Shown: in pieces, positions 26,602-34,802 of the stretch
Numbering within the stretch: the stretch's first letter is position 1
Layout of the letters: every line of letters starts with the position of its first letter
Assembly: GCF_024159265.1 (NCBI RefSeq)
Contig: NZ_JAMYWY010000001.1
Location: forward strand, 248,001 to 312,000
DNA from: Paenibacillus sp. 1781tsa1
GTDB lineage: Bacteria > Bacillota > Bacilli > Paenibacillales > Paenibacillaceae
Length of the DNA stretch: 64,000 nt
Direction of reading: 5' to 3'
Translations under genes and position numbers: made by a program
The notes under the pieces: model-generated
The model's database searches: none
What the model saw: only the letters and a program-made list of their open reading frames with translations
What the model was told of the DNA's origin: nothing

Positions 26602-27903
26602 TTATGACGTGTATTTTGGCAACCAGTCGCCGTGAGCCTCAATCAACTCATCACACATCGCTACGATGTCATCGATAGACAGCTCGGCAGCCGTGTGTGG
26701 ATCAAGCATGGCCGCGTGATAGATATGTTCTTTTTTGCCGGTAATTGCCGCTTCAATTGTCAGCAGTTGCGTATTGATGTTTGTCCGGTTCAGTGCTGCG
26801 AGTTGTGGAGGCAGATCCCCGATGTACGTAGGGCTGATTCCTGATCCATCCACCAAACAAGGTACCTCAACACAAGCCTCGCGAGGCAGGTTGGTGATCA
26901 GTCCGTTGTTCATAACGTTTCCGCCAATCTTGTACGGGTTATTCGTCTCCATCGCTTCAATAATATGCGATGCGTATTCACGGCTGCGGGTATGTTCAAT
27001 ATTTTCGCTGGCAAACAGCTTGGTACGCATTTCTTTCCAGCCTTCAATCTGGTTCACACAGCGGCGTGGATACTCATCCAGTGGAATGTTGAAGCGTTCA
27101 ATCAGCTCCGGGTAATTCCGCTTGATGAAGTAAGGGTGGTACTCGGCATTATGCTCGGACGATTCCGTTACATAATAGCCAAATCGCTGCATCAACTCAA
27201 AACGGACCATGTCGTCATGCTGTTCTTTCTGCTTTTCCTTCGCCAGACGTTTAATCTCGGGGTACAGATCCTGCCCGTCTTTTGTAACTTCGAGCAGCCA
27301 CGCCATGTGGTTGATCCCTGCAATTTTAGCGACAACACCTGTCTGATCGATCCCCAGTGCATCGAACAGATGTGGTACACATACCTGTACACTATGACAC
27401 AAACCTACGGTTTTGATCCCACCATGCACATTCATGACGTTGGTAAGCACGGCCATCGGGTTGGTGTAGTTCAGGAACCATGCATCCGGACACACTTCCT
27501 GCATATCCCGGGCAAAATCCAGCATAACCGGAATCGTCCGCAAATTACGGAAAATTCCACCGATACCTAGGGTATCTGCAATCGTTTGACGTAGTCCGTA
27601 TTTCTTCGGAATCTCGAAGTCCGTAATGGTACATGGATCATATCCACCGACCTGGATGGCGTTGATGACATATTTGGCCCCGCGCAGCGCTTCTTTGCGG
27701 TCCTGATATACGTTCACGACGCAACGACTTCCGAGTGAACGGGCCAGACTGGTCAGCAAACGCTCTGAATCGCTCAAACGTTCAGCATCGATATCAAACA
27801 ATGCCAGCTCAAAATCCTGCAGTGCTTCGGTCATCATGACATCACCCAATACATTTTTGACAAAGACGGTGCTTCCTGCACCGAGAAACGTAATTTTGTT
27901 CAT
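26602..27903 (-). CDS. melA: Alpha-galactosidase, glycoside hydrolase family 4
   Basis: A 433-residue cytoplasmic GH4 enzyme. GH4 cleaves alpha-galactosides such as melibiose by an NAD+- and Mn2+-dependent redox mechanism. The N-terminal Rossmann fold has FLGAGSTVF; the metal region has GLCHSVQ with Cys169 and His170; NYTNPMAV, GINHMAWLL and the later EPEYHP-like block (NAEYHPYF) are typical of the MelA subgroup rather than phospho-glucosidases. It is transcribed leftward, divergent from an AraC regulator that probably controls it. No transporter gene is adjacent. Confidence 0.9.
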   Translation of the reverse strand: MNKITFLGAGSTVFVKNVLGDVMMTEALQDFELALFDIDAERLSDSERLLTSLARSLGSRCVVNVYQDRKEALRGAKYVINAIQVGGYDPCTITDFEIPKKYGLRQTIADTLGIGGIFRNLRTIPVMLDFARDMQEVCPDAWFLNYTNPMAVLTNVMNVHGGIKTVGLCHSVQVCVPHLFDALGIDQTGVVAKIAGINHMAWLLEVTKDGQDLYPEIKRLAKEKQKEQHDDMVRFELMQRFGYYVTESSEHNAEYHPYFIKRNYPELIERFNIPLDEYPRRCVNQIEGWKEMRTKLFASENIEHTRSREYASHIIEAMETNNPYKIGGNVMNNGLITNLPREACVEVPCLVDGSGISPTYIGDLPPQLAALNRTNINTQLLTIEAAITGKKEHIYHAAMLDPHTAAELSIDDIVAMCDELIEAHGDWLPKYTS

Positions 27904-28042
27904 CTTAACTTCAGCCTCCCTGAAAAATGTTGTACCCCAACTATAGGCCGATTCGGCACATATAACTATGGCTCAACCCCTCTCAAACATGGCATAATCC
28001 CATTTTTGTTTCCGTTTTCAACTAATAATGTTGTGCTTTAGC

Positions 28043-28051
28043 TGTTATAAT
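28043..28051 (+). promoter_or_regulatory. Extended -10 promoter of the AraC regulator
   Basis: TGT-TATAAT, an extended -10, 57 bases before the regulator ATG, within the shared divergent intergenic region with melA. Confidence 0.55.
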
Positions 28052-28107
28052 TTAATTAGACATACAGATGGTGAACCTCGGAAGGAAACAAGGAGGGAGG
28101 GCATAAA

Positions 28108-28935
28108 ATGAGAAAAATAGAGATGAATGTGGTTCCCACGGACTGGACACAGATGGAACTGGTCTTGTTGTTCTTCGGGTGGGAGGCGTGTGAACCCGCC
28201 CATTACTGGGGACCGGGTGTACGTGATTCCTATATTGTGCATTACATCCATGAAGGACGGGGCATCGTGTACATGGGGGATCAGGAATACAAGCTTAGCG
28301 AGGGACAGGGTTTTATCATTTTCCCGGACACGCTTATTCATTATGAGGCAGATCCGAAGGAACCCTGGACGTATTCGTGGTTCGGCTTCAAAGGTGTACA
28401 AGCCAAAGCATTCATGCAACGTGCCCAACTGAGCCCGGAGCGCCCGATATATGATGCCCATGATACGATTTCGATGGAACGGTTGTATACGGAGATGGTC
28501 CAAGCTTCCACGCGACCGGAAGGCGATGTGTTGAACCAGAGTCTATTGTACCGCTTGATGGCAGAACTAATCTCTTCTTCACCTGTGGAGGAAGAGATAG
28601 GGCAGCTCCTTTCGAACAAAGAAACGTACATCCGGCAGGCGGTGCAGTTTATGGAGAACAGGTACAGTCAGCGAACTTCCATTCTGGATATTGCCCAAGC
28701 TGTGGGGCTGGATCGTACGTATCTATCGGGATTGTTCAAAGAGCGATATGGCATGTCGCTACAGTCATTTTTTCTGGAGTACCGTATGAATCGTGCTGCC
28801 GAACTTCTTCAGAATCCAGGGCTGTCGGTCAGTGAAGTGGCCCATTCTGTCGGTTATACGGACCCATTATTGTTTTCCAAGATGTTTAAGCGTGTGACGG
28901 GCGTATCTCCGAAGGGGTCGAGAATTCGCGATTAG
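28108..28935 (+). CDS. AraC-family regulator with cupin sensor domain
   Basis: 275 residues. The N-terminal half is a cupin-type sugar-binding domain (YIVHYIHEGRGIVYMGDQEY, GQGFIIFPDTLIHYEAD). The last 100 residues are the AraC double helix-turn-helix (SILDIAQAVGLDRTYLSGLFK, SVSEVAHSVGYTDPLLFSKMFK). The size and layout match MsmR-like and MelR-like sugar regulators. AAGGAGGG precedes the ATG. It is divergent from melA, so regulation of the alpha-galactosidase by galactoside is the simplest reading. Confidence 0.9.
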   Translation: MRKIEMNVVPTDWTQMELVLLFFGWEACEPAHYWGPGVRDSYIVHYIHEGRGIVYMGDQEYKLSEGQGFIIFPDTLIHYEADPKEPWTYSWFGFKGVQAKAFMQRAQLSPERPIYDAHDTISMERLYTEMVQASTRPEGDVLNQSLLYRLMAELISSSPVEEEIGQLLSNKETYIRQAVQFMENRYSQRTSILDIAQAVGLDRTYLSGLFKERYGMSLQSFFLEYRMNRAAELLQNPGLSVSEVAHSVGYTDPLLFSKMFKRVTGVSPKGSRIRD

Positions 28936-28969
28936 ACGCACCTGGTGTTTCAAATTTAAAAGAAAAGTT

Positions 28970-28998
28970 TTGATCATTAAACGTTGTCCCGCTATACT
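28970..28998 (+). promoter_or_regulatory. Sigma-A promoter of the cobalamin-riboswitch transcript
   Basis: TTGATC (-35) and TATACT (-10) with a 17-base spacer, about 30 bases before the first conserved riboswitch element. Confidence 0.65.
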
Positions 28999-29028
28999 GA
29001 TACAGAAGTGTAATTGAATATGTGGAAC

Positions 29029-29200
29029 TTGGTGCTTTGCCCGTCAGGGTGGAAGCTTAATAGGGAAGTCCGGTGTAATACCGGCGCGGTCCCGCCACTG
29101 TAACAGAGGAGTCAGGTAGCGATAATCCACTGGTTTAAGCCGGGAAGGAGCTGCAAGTGACGATGATTCTGGAGCCAGGAGACCTGCCAGGTTTAACAAA
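29029..29200 (+). promoter_or_regulatory. Cobalamin (B12) riboswitch
   Basis: All core elements are readable in order: GGTGC near the start, AATAGGGAAGTCCGGTG, a TACCGG hairpin half, GGTCCCGCCACTGTAA, and the B12 box region GGAGCCAGGAGACCTGCC. These match the AdoCbl riboswitch core. With the terminator 70-80 bases downstream, cobalamin binding would stop transcription before the ABC transporter genes. Confidence 0.95.
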
Positions 29201-29271
29201 CACAGTAGTACCCTACGGGAGATAGGAAGGTGTTTAGAGAGCATGATTTTTTCTGAAAATCTGTTTATTTA

Positions 29272-29312
29272 AGGCGTCCTCATCCAGTACACGGAGAGGG
29301 ACGCTTTTTTTG
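29272..29312 (+). terminator. Riboswitch-controlled terminator (expression platform)
   Basis: GGCGTCCTC pairs with GAGAGGGACGC, then a run of seven or more T. It lies after the B12 riboswitch and before the first transporter gene, the place expected for transcriptional attenuation. Confidence 0.85.
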
Positions 29313-29371
29313 TTATGGACGAAGAACATCATGACACATACATAGAGTTTTGGGGAAGGACGTTAGAGCAC

Positions 29372-30310
29372 TTGAGCAGATATATCGTTAAACGATTAAT
29401 ACAACTGGTAGTCGTATTGTTCGGCATCACGTTCCTGACGTTCCTGCTAACCTATCTGTCTCCTGGAGATCCAGCCAGACTTATGCTTATGTCTACAGGG
29501 GTAACGCCATCCGATGAGCTGGTCAGGCAGGTGAGGTCGGAGCTTGGGTTGGACGAGCCCTTTCTCTACCGATACGGGACATGGTTGGGACAGGTGGTGA
29601 CTGGAGACTTCGGTACATCATATAAATACAATCGTCCAGTACTGGACGTGTTGATGGCACGGCTCCCGGCAACGCTTTTGCTAACAGGAAGTGCCATGCT
29701 TCTGGTTATTCTGATTTCCTTTCCACTGGGGATGCTGTCGGCTGTCTATCGTAACCAATGGCTTGATCACGTCATTCGTCTGTTCTCTTTTGCCGGATTA
29801 TCGATGCCCAGCTTCTGGTTGGGTATGCTGCTCATGTTGGTCTTCGGTGTACAGCTGAAGCTGCTGCCGGTAATGGGTAATTCCGGTTGGTATAGCCTGA
29901 TTCTGCCTGCATGTACACTCGCGATTCCACTTGTTGCCCAGTACAGCAGACAGATTCGTGCGGTCCTGCTTGAGGAGACAAGCCAGAACTATGTGATCGG
30001 AGCCAGATCCAGAGGTGTGAAGGAGTCGATCATTATTTTGCGTCATATTCTCCCGAATGCCCTGCTGCCGATCGTTACCCTTATGGGCATGACAACAGGT
30101 GCTTTGTTAGGTGGTGCAGCGATTGTGGAAAGTTTATTTGTGTGGCCGGGCGTTGGACAGATGGCTGTAGATGCGATTTTCACAAGGGATTATCCTCTGA
30201 TTCAGGGGTATGTCATCTGGATGGCGATCATATATGTCACCCTGAATCTGCTGGTGGATATATGGACTCATCTTCGTGATCCCCGAATCCGACTGGAAGT
30301 GGATATATAG
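29372..30310 (+). CDS. ABC transporter permease, DppB/NikB type
   Basis: A 312-residue inner-membrane permease with about six TM segments. The N-terminus SRYIVKRLIQLVVVLFGITFLTFLL, the GDPARLM block and the EAA-like loop (LLEETSQNYVIGARSRGVKE followed by LPNALLPIV) are typical of DppB/OppB/NikB. A TTG start is chosen, with GGGGAAGGA about 11 bases upstream; the ATG 19 codons earlier sits on the terminator T-run with no ribosome binding site. It is the first gene after the riboswitch. Confidence 0.85.
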   Translation: MSRYIVKRLIQLVVVLFGITFLTFLLTYLSPGDPARLMLMSTGVTPSDELVRQVRSELGLDEPFLYRYGTWLGQVVTGDFGTSYKYNRPVLDVLMARLPATLLLTGSAMLLVILISFPLGMLSAVYRNQWLDHVIRLFSFAGLSMPSFWLGMLLMLVFGVQLKLLPVMGNSGWYSLILPACTLAIPLVAQYSRQIRAVLLEETSQNYVIGARSRGVKESIIILRHILPNALLPIVTLMGMTTGALLGGAAIVESLFVWPGVGQMAVDAIFTRDYPLIQGYVIWMAIIYVTLNLLVDIWTHLRDPRIRLEVDI

Positions 30311-31144
30311 ATGAGAGCCTTCAGACTTGTATTACTGCAGAATCGCTGGTTCACCTTCCTGCTGTCTCTGACCGCCTTCTGGATTATTCTTGCCATGGTT
30401 GCACCGCTGCTTGCACCACACGATCCACTTGCAACGAACTTTGCCAAAGTGTTGCAGCCATCCAGCGCCGAGTATCCTCTTGGAACCGATCAACTAGGCC
30501 GCTGTGTATTATCTCGTCTTCTGTACGGTGCACGTACCTCGCTGCTGCTCACTTTTATGATGATTGGCATCGTGTTTGTGCTAGGTATAGCGATTGGAGT
30601 CATCGCCGGTTTTGCTCGGGGTGTGACGGATATGGTGCTCATGCGCCTGTCTGATACATTAATGGCATTTCCGGGCCTGATTTTTGCGATCGCTGTGGTG
30701 GGGATGCTGGGGCCGGGATTGTTCAATACGGTGCTGGCACTGTCGGTTGTCTGGTGGGCGAAGTATGCACGGATGGCGAGAAGCCTGGTGATTTCCCTTC
30801 AGCAAAAGGAATATGTCGCTGCCGCTGCTTTCAGCGGAGCACGTAAGTTACAGATTATCGGCAGGACGATCCTGCCCAATATGATGTCTCCAATCATCGT
30901 CATGGCGATGATGGATGTGGGTGGTATGATGCTGTCCATCTCGGGGTTGTCCTTTCTTGGGCTTGGCGCGCAGCCTCCGAACCCCGAGTGGGGGGCCATG
31001 TTAAATGAAGGCAGAAGATATCTGCAGACTGCACCATGGCTGTTGATATATCCGGGCTTGGCGATATTTAGCACCGTCATTATTTTTAATTTACTGGGAG
31101 ACAGCCTGCGAGATGTGCTTGATCCCAAGAAAAATACAGCTTAA
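30311..31144 (+). CDS. ABC transporter permease, DppC/NikC type
   Basis: 277 residues, starting directly after the previous stop. It has an N-terminal TM, the HDPLATNFAKVLQPSS and YPLGTDQLGRCVLSRLLYGARTSL blocks of DppC/OppC/NikC, and the EAA-type loop QKEYVAAAAFSGARK followed by ILPN. It forms the translocation pore with the preceding permease. Confidence 0.9.
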   Translation: MRAFRLVLLQNRWFTFLLSLTAFWIILAMVAPLLAPHDPLATNFAKVLQPSSAEYPLGTDQLGRCVLSRLLYGARTSLLLTFMMIGIVFVLGIAIGVIAGFARGVTDMVLMRLSDTLMAFPGLIFAIAVVGMLGPGLFNTVLALSVVWWAKYARMARSLVISLQQKEYVAAAAFSGARKLQIIGRTILPNMMSPIIVMAMMDVGGMMLSISGLSFLGLGAQPPNPEWGAMLNEGRRYLQTAPWLLIYPGLAIFSTVIIFNLLGDSLRDVLDPKKNTA

Positions 31145-31158
31145 CTGGAGGAACCAGA

Positions 31159-32751
31159 ATGAAGAGGAATTTTCAAAAATCAATGCTGCTCACCCTCATA
31201 TCCATGTTGGTTGTGTTCTTGCTTGCAGCTTGTGGCACTGCCAATAATCCATCGACCTCGTCTGATGCAACGGAGAAGTCGGCGGGTGCGGACAAGGGCA
31301 CGACAAGTGTACCAACTCATCTGAATGTGGCCCTGTTCTGGCTTGGCAGCAGTCTGGACCCGGCAGAAGAATGGAATGGCTGGACGCTGACGCGTGCAGC
31401 GATTGGTGAGACACTGATCCAGTTTGACGAGGATATGAAGCTGGTCCCTAAAATTGCAGATTCTTGGAAACGAGTGGATGACACGACTTGGCACTTTCAT
31501 ATTCGGGAAGGTGTAACTTTCCATAACGGAAACAAAGTAACCGCAGATGCGGTGAAAAAATCGATTGAACGCTCCATTGAGTTAAACGAGAGAGGACAAG
31601 CGACTGTACCCGTAGCCTCGATGACTGCTGAAGGACAAGATCTGACGATTAAGACGACAGAGCCTTATGCGTCCCTGCTTGGTAATATTGCCGAGCCACT
31701 GTTTGTCATTGTGGATACGAGTGCAGATACATCCAAATTCAAGAGCGAGCCTATCGCTACGGGACCATTTATGGTGACAGGTTATACGCCGGATCAGGAG
31801 ATCCAGGTGAAAAAGTATGACGGGTACTGGGGCAGCGCGGCAGATGTAGACACATTGACGTTGAAATATATCAAGGATGATAGCACACGTGCCCTTGCCC
31901 TGCAGTCTGGAGAGATTGATGTAGCCAGTAACGTGGGACGTAGCAATTTGACGTTATTCCAGGACAAGAGTCAATACACCATAGATGAAATTCCTAGCCT
32001 GCGTACCCAGTTCGTGTGGTTTAACACGACCAATCCGCTGCTGAGTGATCCGGAGGTTCGCCGGGCGATCTCTTATGGTATTGACCGTGAGATGTATGCC
32101 AATACACTGGTGGGCGGTCAGGCTGCCAAAGGACCATTCACATCAGCTCTGCCTTTCGGCTATGACAAGATCAAAGGATATGATTACGAACCGGAGAAAG
32201 CCAAACAGCTGCTGGATGGGGCTGGCTACAAGGATGCAGATGGAGATGGCATTCGCGAAAAAGACGGCAAGAAGCTGTCGCTACAGCTGATTCTCAACTC
32301 CGCTTACGAGTCTGATTCGATTGTGGCTGCTGCAATGCAGTCCCAGCTTAAAGAGATTGGCGTTCAAGTGGAGATGACCTCCTATGAGGATCTAACCGAT
32401 CATCAGAAGAGCGGAAATTACGACCTCGCTTTAACAAGTATTAATACAGGCATCACGGGTGACCCGCAGTATATTCTGGATTTCTACTTTATGACGGGTG
32501 CGGAATGGAATGTGGGCGGATATAGCAATCCGAAGCTGGATGAGGTAATTACTCGCCTTCATTCCGAGTTTGACGTGGAGAAAAGATATGCCCTTGCAGC
32601 AGAGGCCCAGCAGATGATTCTGGATGACGCAGCCTATATGTTTTTGACCTATACCCCGATTAATATCGTAAGTAAAAGTACCGTGCAAGGCGCGACGATG
32701 TATCCCATCGACTTCTACCTGCTGGATCGTAATATTAAGGTTGGGCAGTAA
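31159..32751 (+). CDS. Substrate-binding lipoprotein, peptide/nickel family (SBP_bac_5)
   Basis: 530 residues with a lipoprotein signal peptide (LLAAC, Cys25) and a Ser/Ala-rich linker. The body has SBP_bac_5 signatures: LTRAAIGETLIQFD, SWKRVDDTTWHFHIREGVTFHNG, VRRAISYGIDREMY and a C-terminal LLDRNIKVGQ. This family binds peptides, nickel or cobalt, metallophore complexes and heme. Because the operon is behind a cobalamin riboswitch, cobalt or a cobalt chelate is the most likely ligand, or a corrinoid precursor. No metal-ligand residues can be named from sequence alone. Confidence 0.85.
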   Translation: MKRNFQKSMLLTLISMLVVFLLAACGTANNPSTSSDATEKSAGADKGTTSVPTHLNVALFWLGSSLDPAEEWNGWTLTRAAIGETLIQFDEDMKLVPKIADSWKRVDDTTWHFHIREGVTFHNGNKVTADAVKKSIERSIELNERGQATVPVASMTAEGQDLTIKTTEPYASLLGNIAEPLFVIVDTSADTSKFKSEPIATGPFMVTGYTPDQEIQVKKYDGYWGSAADVDTLTLKYIKDDSTRALALQSGEIDVASNVGRSNLTLFQDKSQYTIDEIPSLRTQFVWFNTTNPLLSDPEVRRAISYGIDREMYANTLVGGQAAKGPFTSALPFGYDKIKGYDYEPEKAKQLLDGAGYKDADGDGIREKDGKKLSLQLILNSAYESDSIVAAAMQSQLKEIGVQVEMTSYEDLTDHQKSGNYDLALTSINTGITGDPQYILDFYFMTGAEWNVGGYSNPKLDEVITRLHSEFDVEKRYALAAEAQQMILDDAAYMFLTYTPINIVSKSTVQGATMYPIDFYLLDRNIKVGQ

Positions 32752-33548
32752 TGAAGCCCTTGCTTCGTGTCAATCATCTGTCCGTAACCTACAAGGGGCA
32801 TTCTCTGGCTCTACGGGACTTGTCCTTCTCCATGAATAAGGGAGAGATTATCGGGATTGTAGGTGAAAGTGGCAGCGGAAAGTCGACCCTTATTCGGGCT
32901 TTGCTTGGCCTGTTACCAGAAGGTGGTCAATACACGGGGGGAGAGATTTCTTTTCAGGAAAAAGGGCTTCTACGTGAGTCGCGGTTGGATTGGGCTGGAG
33001 TGCGCGGGAAGCGGATCGCCATGGTGTTTCAAGACAGTGGATCGTATCTTAATCCGATTCGCAGCATCGGTAGTCAGTATATTGAAGCGATTCGTACTCA
33101 TTTCAACGTGTCCAGAAAAGTAGCTCAAGCTATGGCTGTGAATATGCTCACGGACATGGGACTGGATGATCCCGAACGAATTATGCGTTCCTACCCCTCG
33201 CAGCTCAGTGGCGGCATGAAACAGCGAACAGCGATTGCCATGGCGGTTACGATGGAACCAGAGCTTCTGCTTGCGGACGAGCCGACGAGTTCGCTGGATG
33301 TGACGACACAGAATGAAGTGATGAACCGATTGAGCGAGCTTCGTTCCCGTCAAGGGACAGGCATGATTATCGTAACGCACAACATTGCCGTTGCAGCTCA
33401 TATGGCAGACCGAATTGGTGTGATGCAGAATGGTACATTGGTTGAGATGGGAGATACTTTCCGCGTCATATCCGATCCTCAGCATGAGTACACACGCAAG
33501 CTACTGAGTGCTGTACCTGAATTGGAGGGAAATGATCATGGCTCTTGA
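32751..33548 (+). CDS. ABC transporter ATPase, DppD/NikD type
   Basis: 265 residues, overlapping the binding-protein stop by one base. Walker A GESGSGKST, ABC signature LSGGMKQRT, Walker B LLLADEPTSSLD and the H-loop VTHN are intact. This is the first of two ATPases that power the importer. The short length (265 versus about 330 for many DppD) is typical of NikD. Confidence 0.92.
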   Translation: MKPLLRVNHLSVTYKGHSLALRDLSFSMNKGEIIGIVGESGSGKSTLIRALLGLLPEGGQYTGGEISFQEKGLLRESRLDWAGVRGKRIAMVFQDSGSYLNPIRSIGSQYIEAIRTHFNVSRKVAQAMAVNMLTDMGLDDPERIMRSYPSQLSGGMKQRTAIAMAVTMEPELLLADEPTSSLDVTTQNEVMNRLSELRSRQGTGMIIVTHNIAVAAHMADRIGVMQNGTLVEMGDTFRVISDPQHEYTRKLLSAVPELEGNDHGS

Positions 33549-34401
33549 GGGGTTACCCATTCTGGAACTGAGAAATCTGTGCAAAACCTATGAGTTAAAG
33601 GGGCACAGGGCAGTGGATGCACTGAAAGCTGTTCATTTGGAGCTATATCCGGGAGAATGTCTGGGGATTGTCGGTGAGAGTGGTAGCGGAAAGAGCACAC
33701 TGGCCAGATGTGTAACCCATTTGGATCGAGTGACTTCAGGAAAGATTCGATATCGTCAGCAGGATATTACCCGATTGCATGGGAAGGCGCTACGCCAGCA
33801 ACGAAAGCAGATTCAGATGGTCTTTCAGGAGCCTTCGGCTATCTTTAATCCGCGAATGAAGATTGGAGCTTTTATTCGGGAGCCACTCATTAATTATAAA
33901 GTAATGAAGGGCCAACAAGCGGATCGGGAAGTGCTGAGGCTGTTGGAACGGGTAGGATTGTCTGCCGCTACGGCGGATAAATATCCGCATGAACTGAGCG
34001 GGGGAGAGCAGCAAAGAGCAGTCATTGCTCGTGCGATTGGAGTAGAGCCAGACATCATCCTGTTCGATGAGGCCACCTCCGCATTGGATGTTTCCATTCA
34101 GCAGCAGATCCTGGATCTGTTGGTGGAGTTGAGAAAAGAAACAGGGATCTCATCTATTTTCATATCGCATGATCTTGCAGTAGTGCAACAGATCAGTGAT
34201 CGGATTGCCGTGATGTACCAGGGTGAAGTGGTTGAGGTTGTGGAGAGTTCACAGCTGACAAGTTCAGCGAATCATCCCTATACCCGGAGCCTGATGGCCT
34301 CGGTGTTGTCCGTGAGAGAAATGAAACATAAGATGCAGCAGCGGGAGCAGGAGCAAGAACAAGAGCAGGTGGAGGTTTTTCAGGAAAGTCTGTCAGGATG
34401 A
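33538..34401 (+). CDS. ABC transporter ATPase, DppF/NikE type
   Basis: 287 residues with Walker A GESGSGKST, signature LSGGEQQRA, Walker B IILFDEATSALD and H-loop ISHD. The ATG at 33538 lies 8 bases after GGAGGG and inside the end of the preceding gene. The C-terminal 25 residues form an unusual Glu/Gln repeat (QREQEQEQEQVE), probably a slippage expansion outside the conserved fold. It ends the operon. Confidence 0.92.
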   Translation: MALEGLPILELRNLCKTYELKGHRAVDALKAVHLELYPGECLGIVGESGSGKSTLARCVTHLDRVTSGKIRYRQQDITRLHGKALRQQRKQIQMVFQEPSAIFNPRMKIGAFIREPLINYKVMKGQQADREVLRLLERVGLSAATADKYPHELSGGEQQRAVIARAIGVEPDIILFDEATSALDVSIQQQILDLLVELRKETGISSIFISHDLAVVQQISDRIAVMYQGEVVEVVESSQLTSSANHPYTRSLMASVLSVREMKHKMQQREQEQEQEQVEVFQESLSG

Positions 34402-34802
34402 AACCGATGGCGGCTTTTCGTTATGGGCAGATTATACCAATAGAAAGACACAAAAAAGGGTTTCCCCGGAAGTCTATAGATGACTTTCAGGGTAACCTTT
34501 TTGTTGATAACAGGTATGTTGTATGACACGTATGTTGTGTGTAGCTGGGCCGTAATACCGGAGGGGCTTATTAATGCCTCATCGTATGTCATTCAGTTCA
34601 TCATAGTTTTGCTTAGGCCGGATAGTACTTTGTCTCGTATTTCATACTTATTTCATCAGCATCGATAATTGTTGTTTAATTGGGTGTTATCTCTATATGC
34701 ACAGTCGGTCTAATTTGGAGATTAACTCTCTACATAGATCTTCTGTCCACATGTAGTTGTCTACCTCTGCTTAGCCAGTTCATTGACATGAGCAGTGTAG
34801 TA
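34402..34802. other. Intergenic stretch without a supported gene
   Basis: About 400 bases between the convergent transporter operon and the large secreted-protein gene. It holds one bidirectional terminator at its left end. The rest is AT-rich with no ribosome binding site, no long ORF and no recognisable RNA motif. Confidence 0.6.
34450..34504. terminator. Bidirectional terminator between convergent operons
   Basis: AAAAAAGGGTTTCCCCGGAAGTC pairs, with bulges, with GACTTTCAGGGTAACCTTTTT around a TATAGAT loop. It has A/T runs at both ends, so it can stop transcription from either side. Confidence 0.8.
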
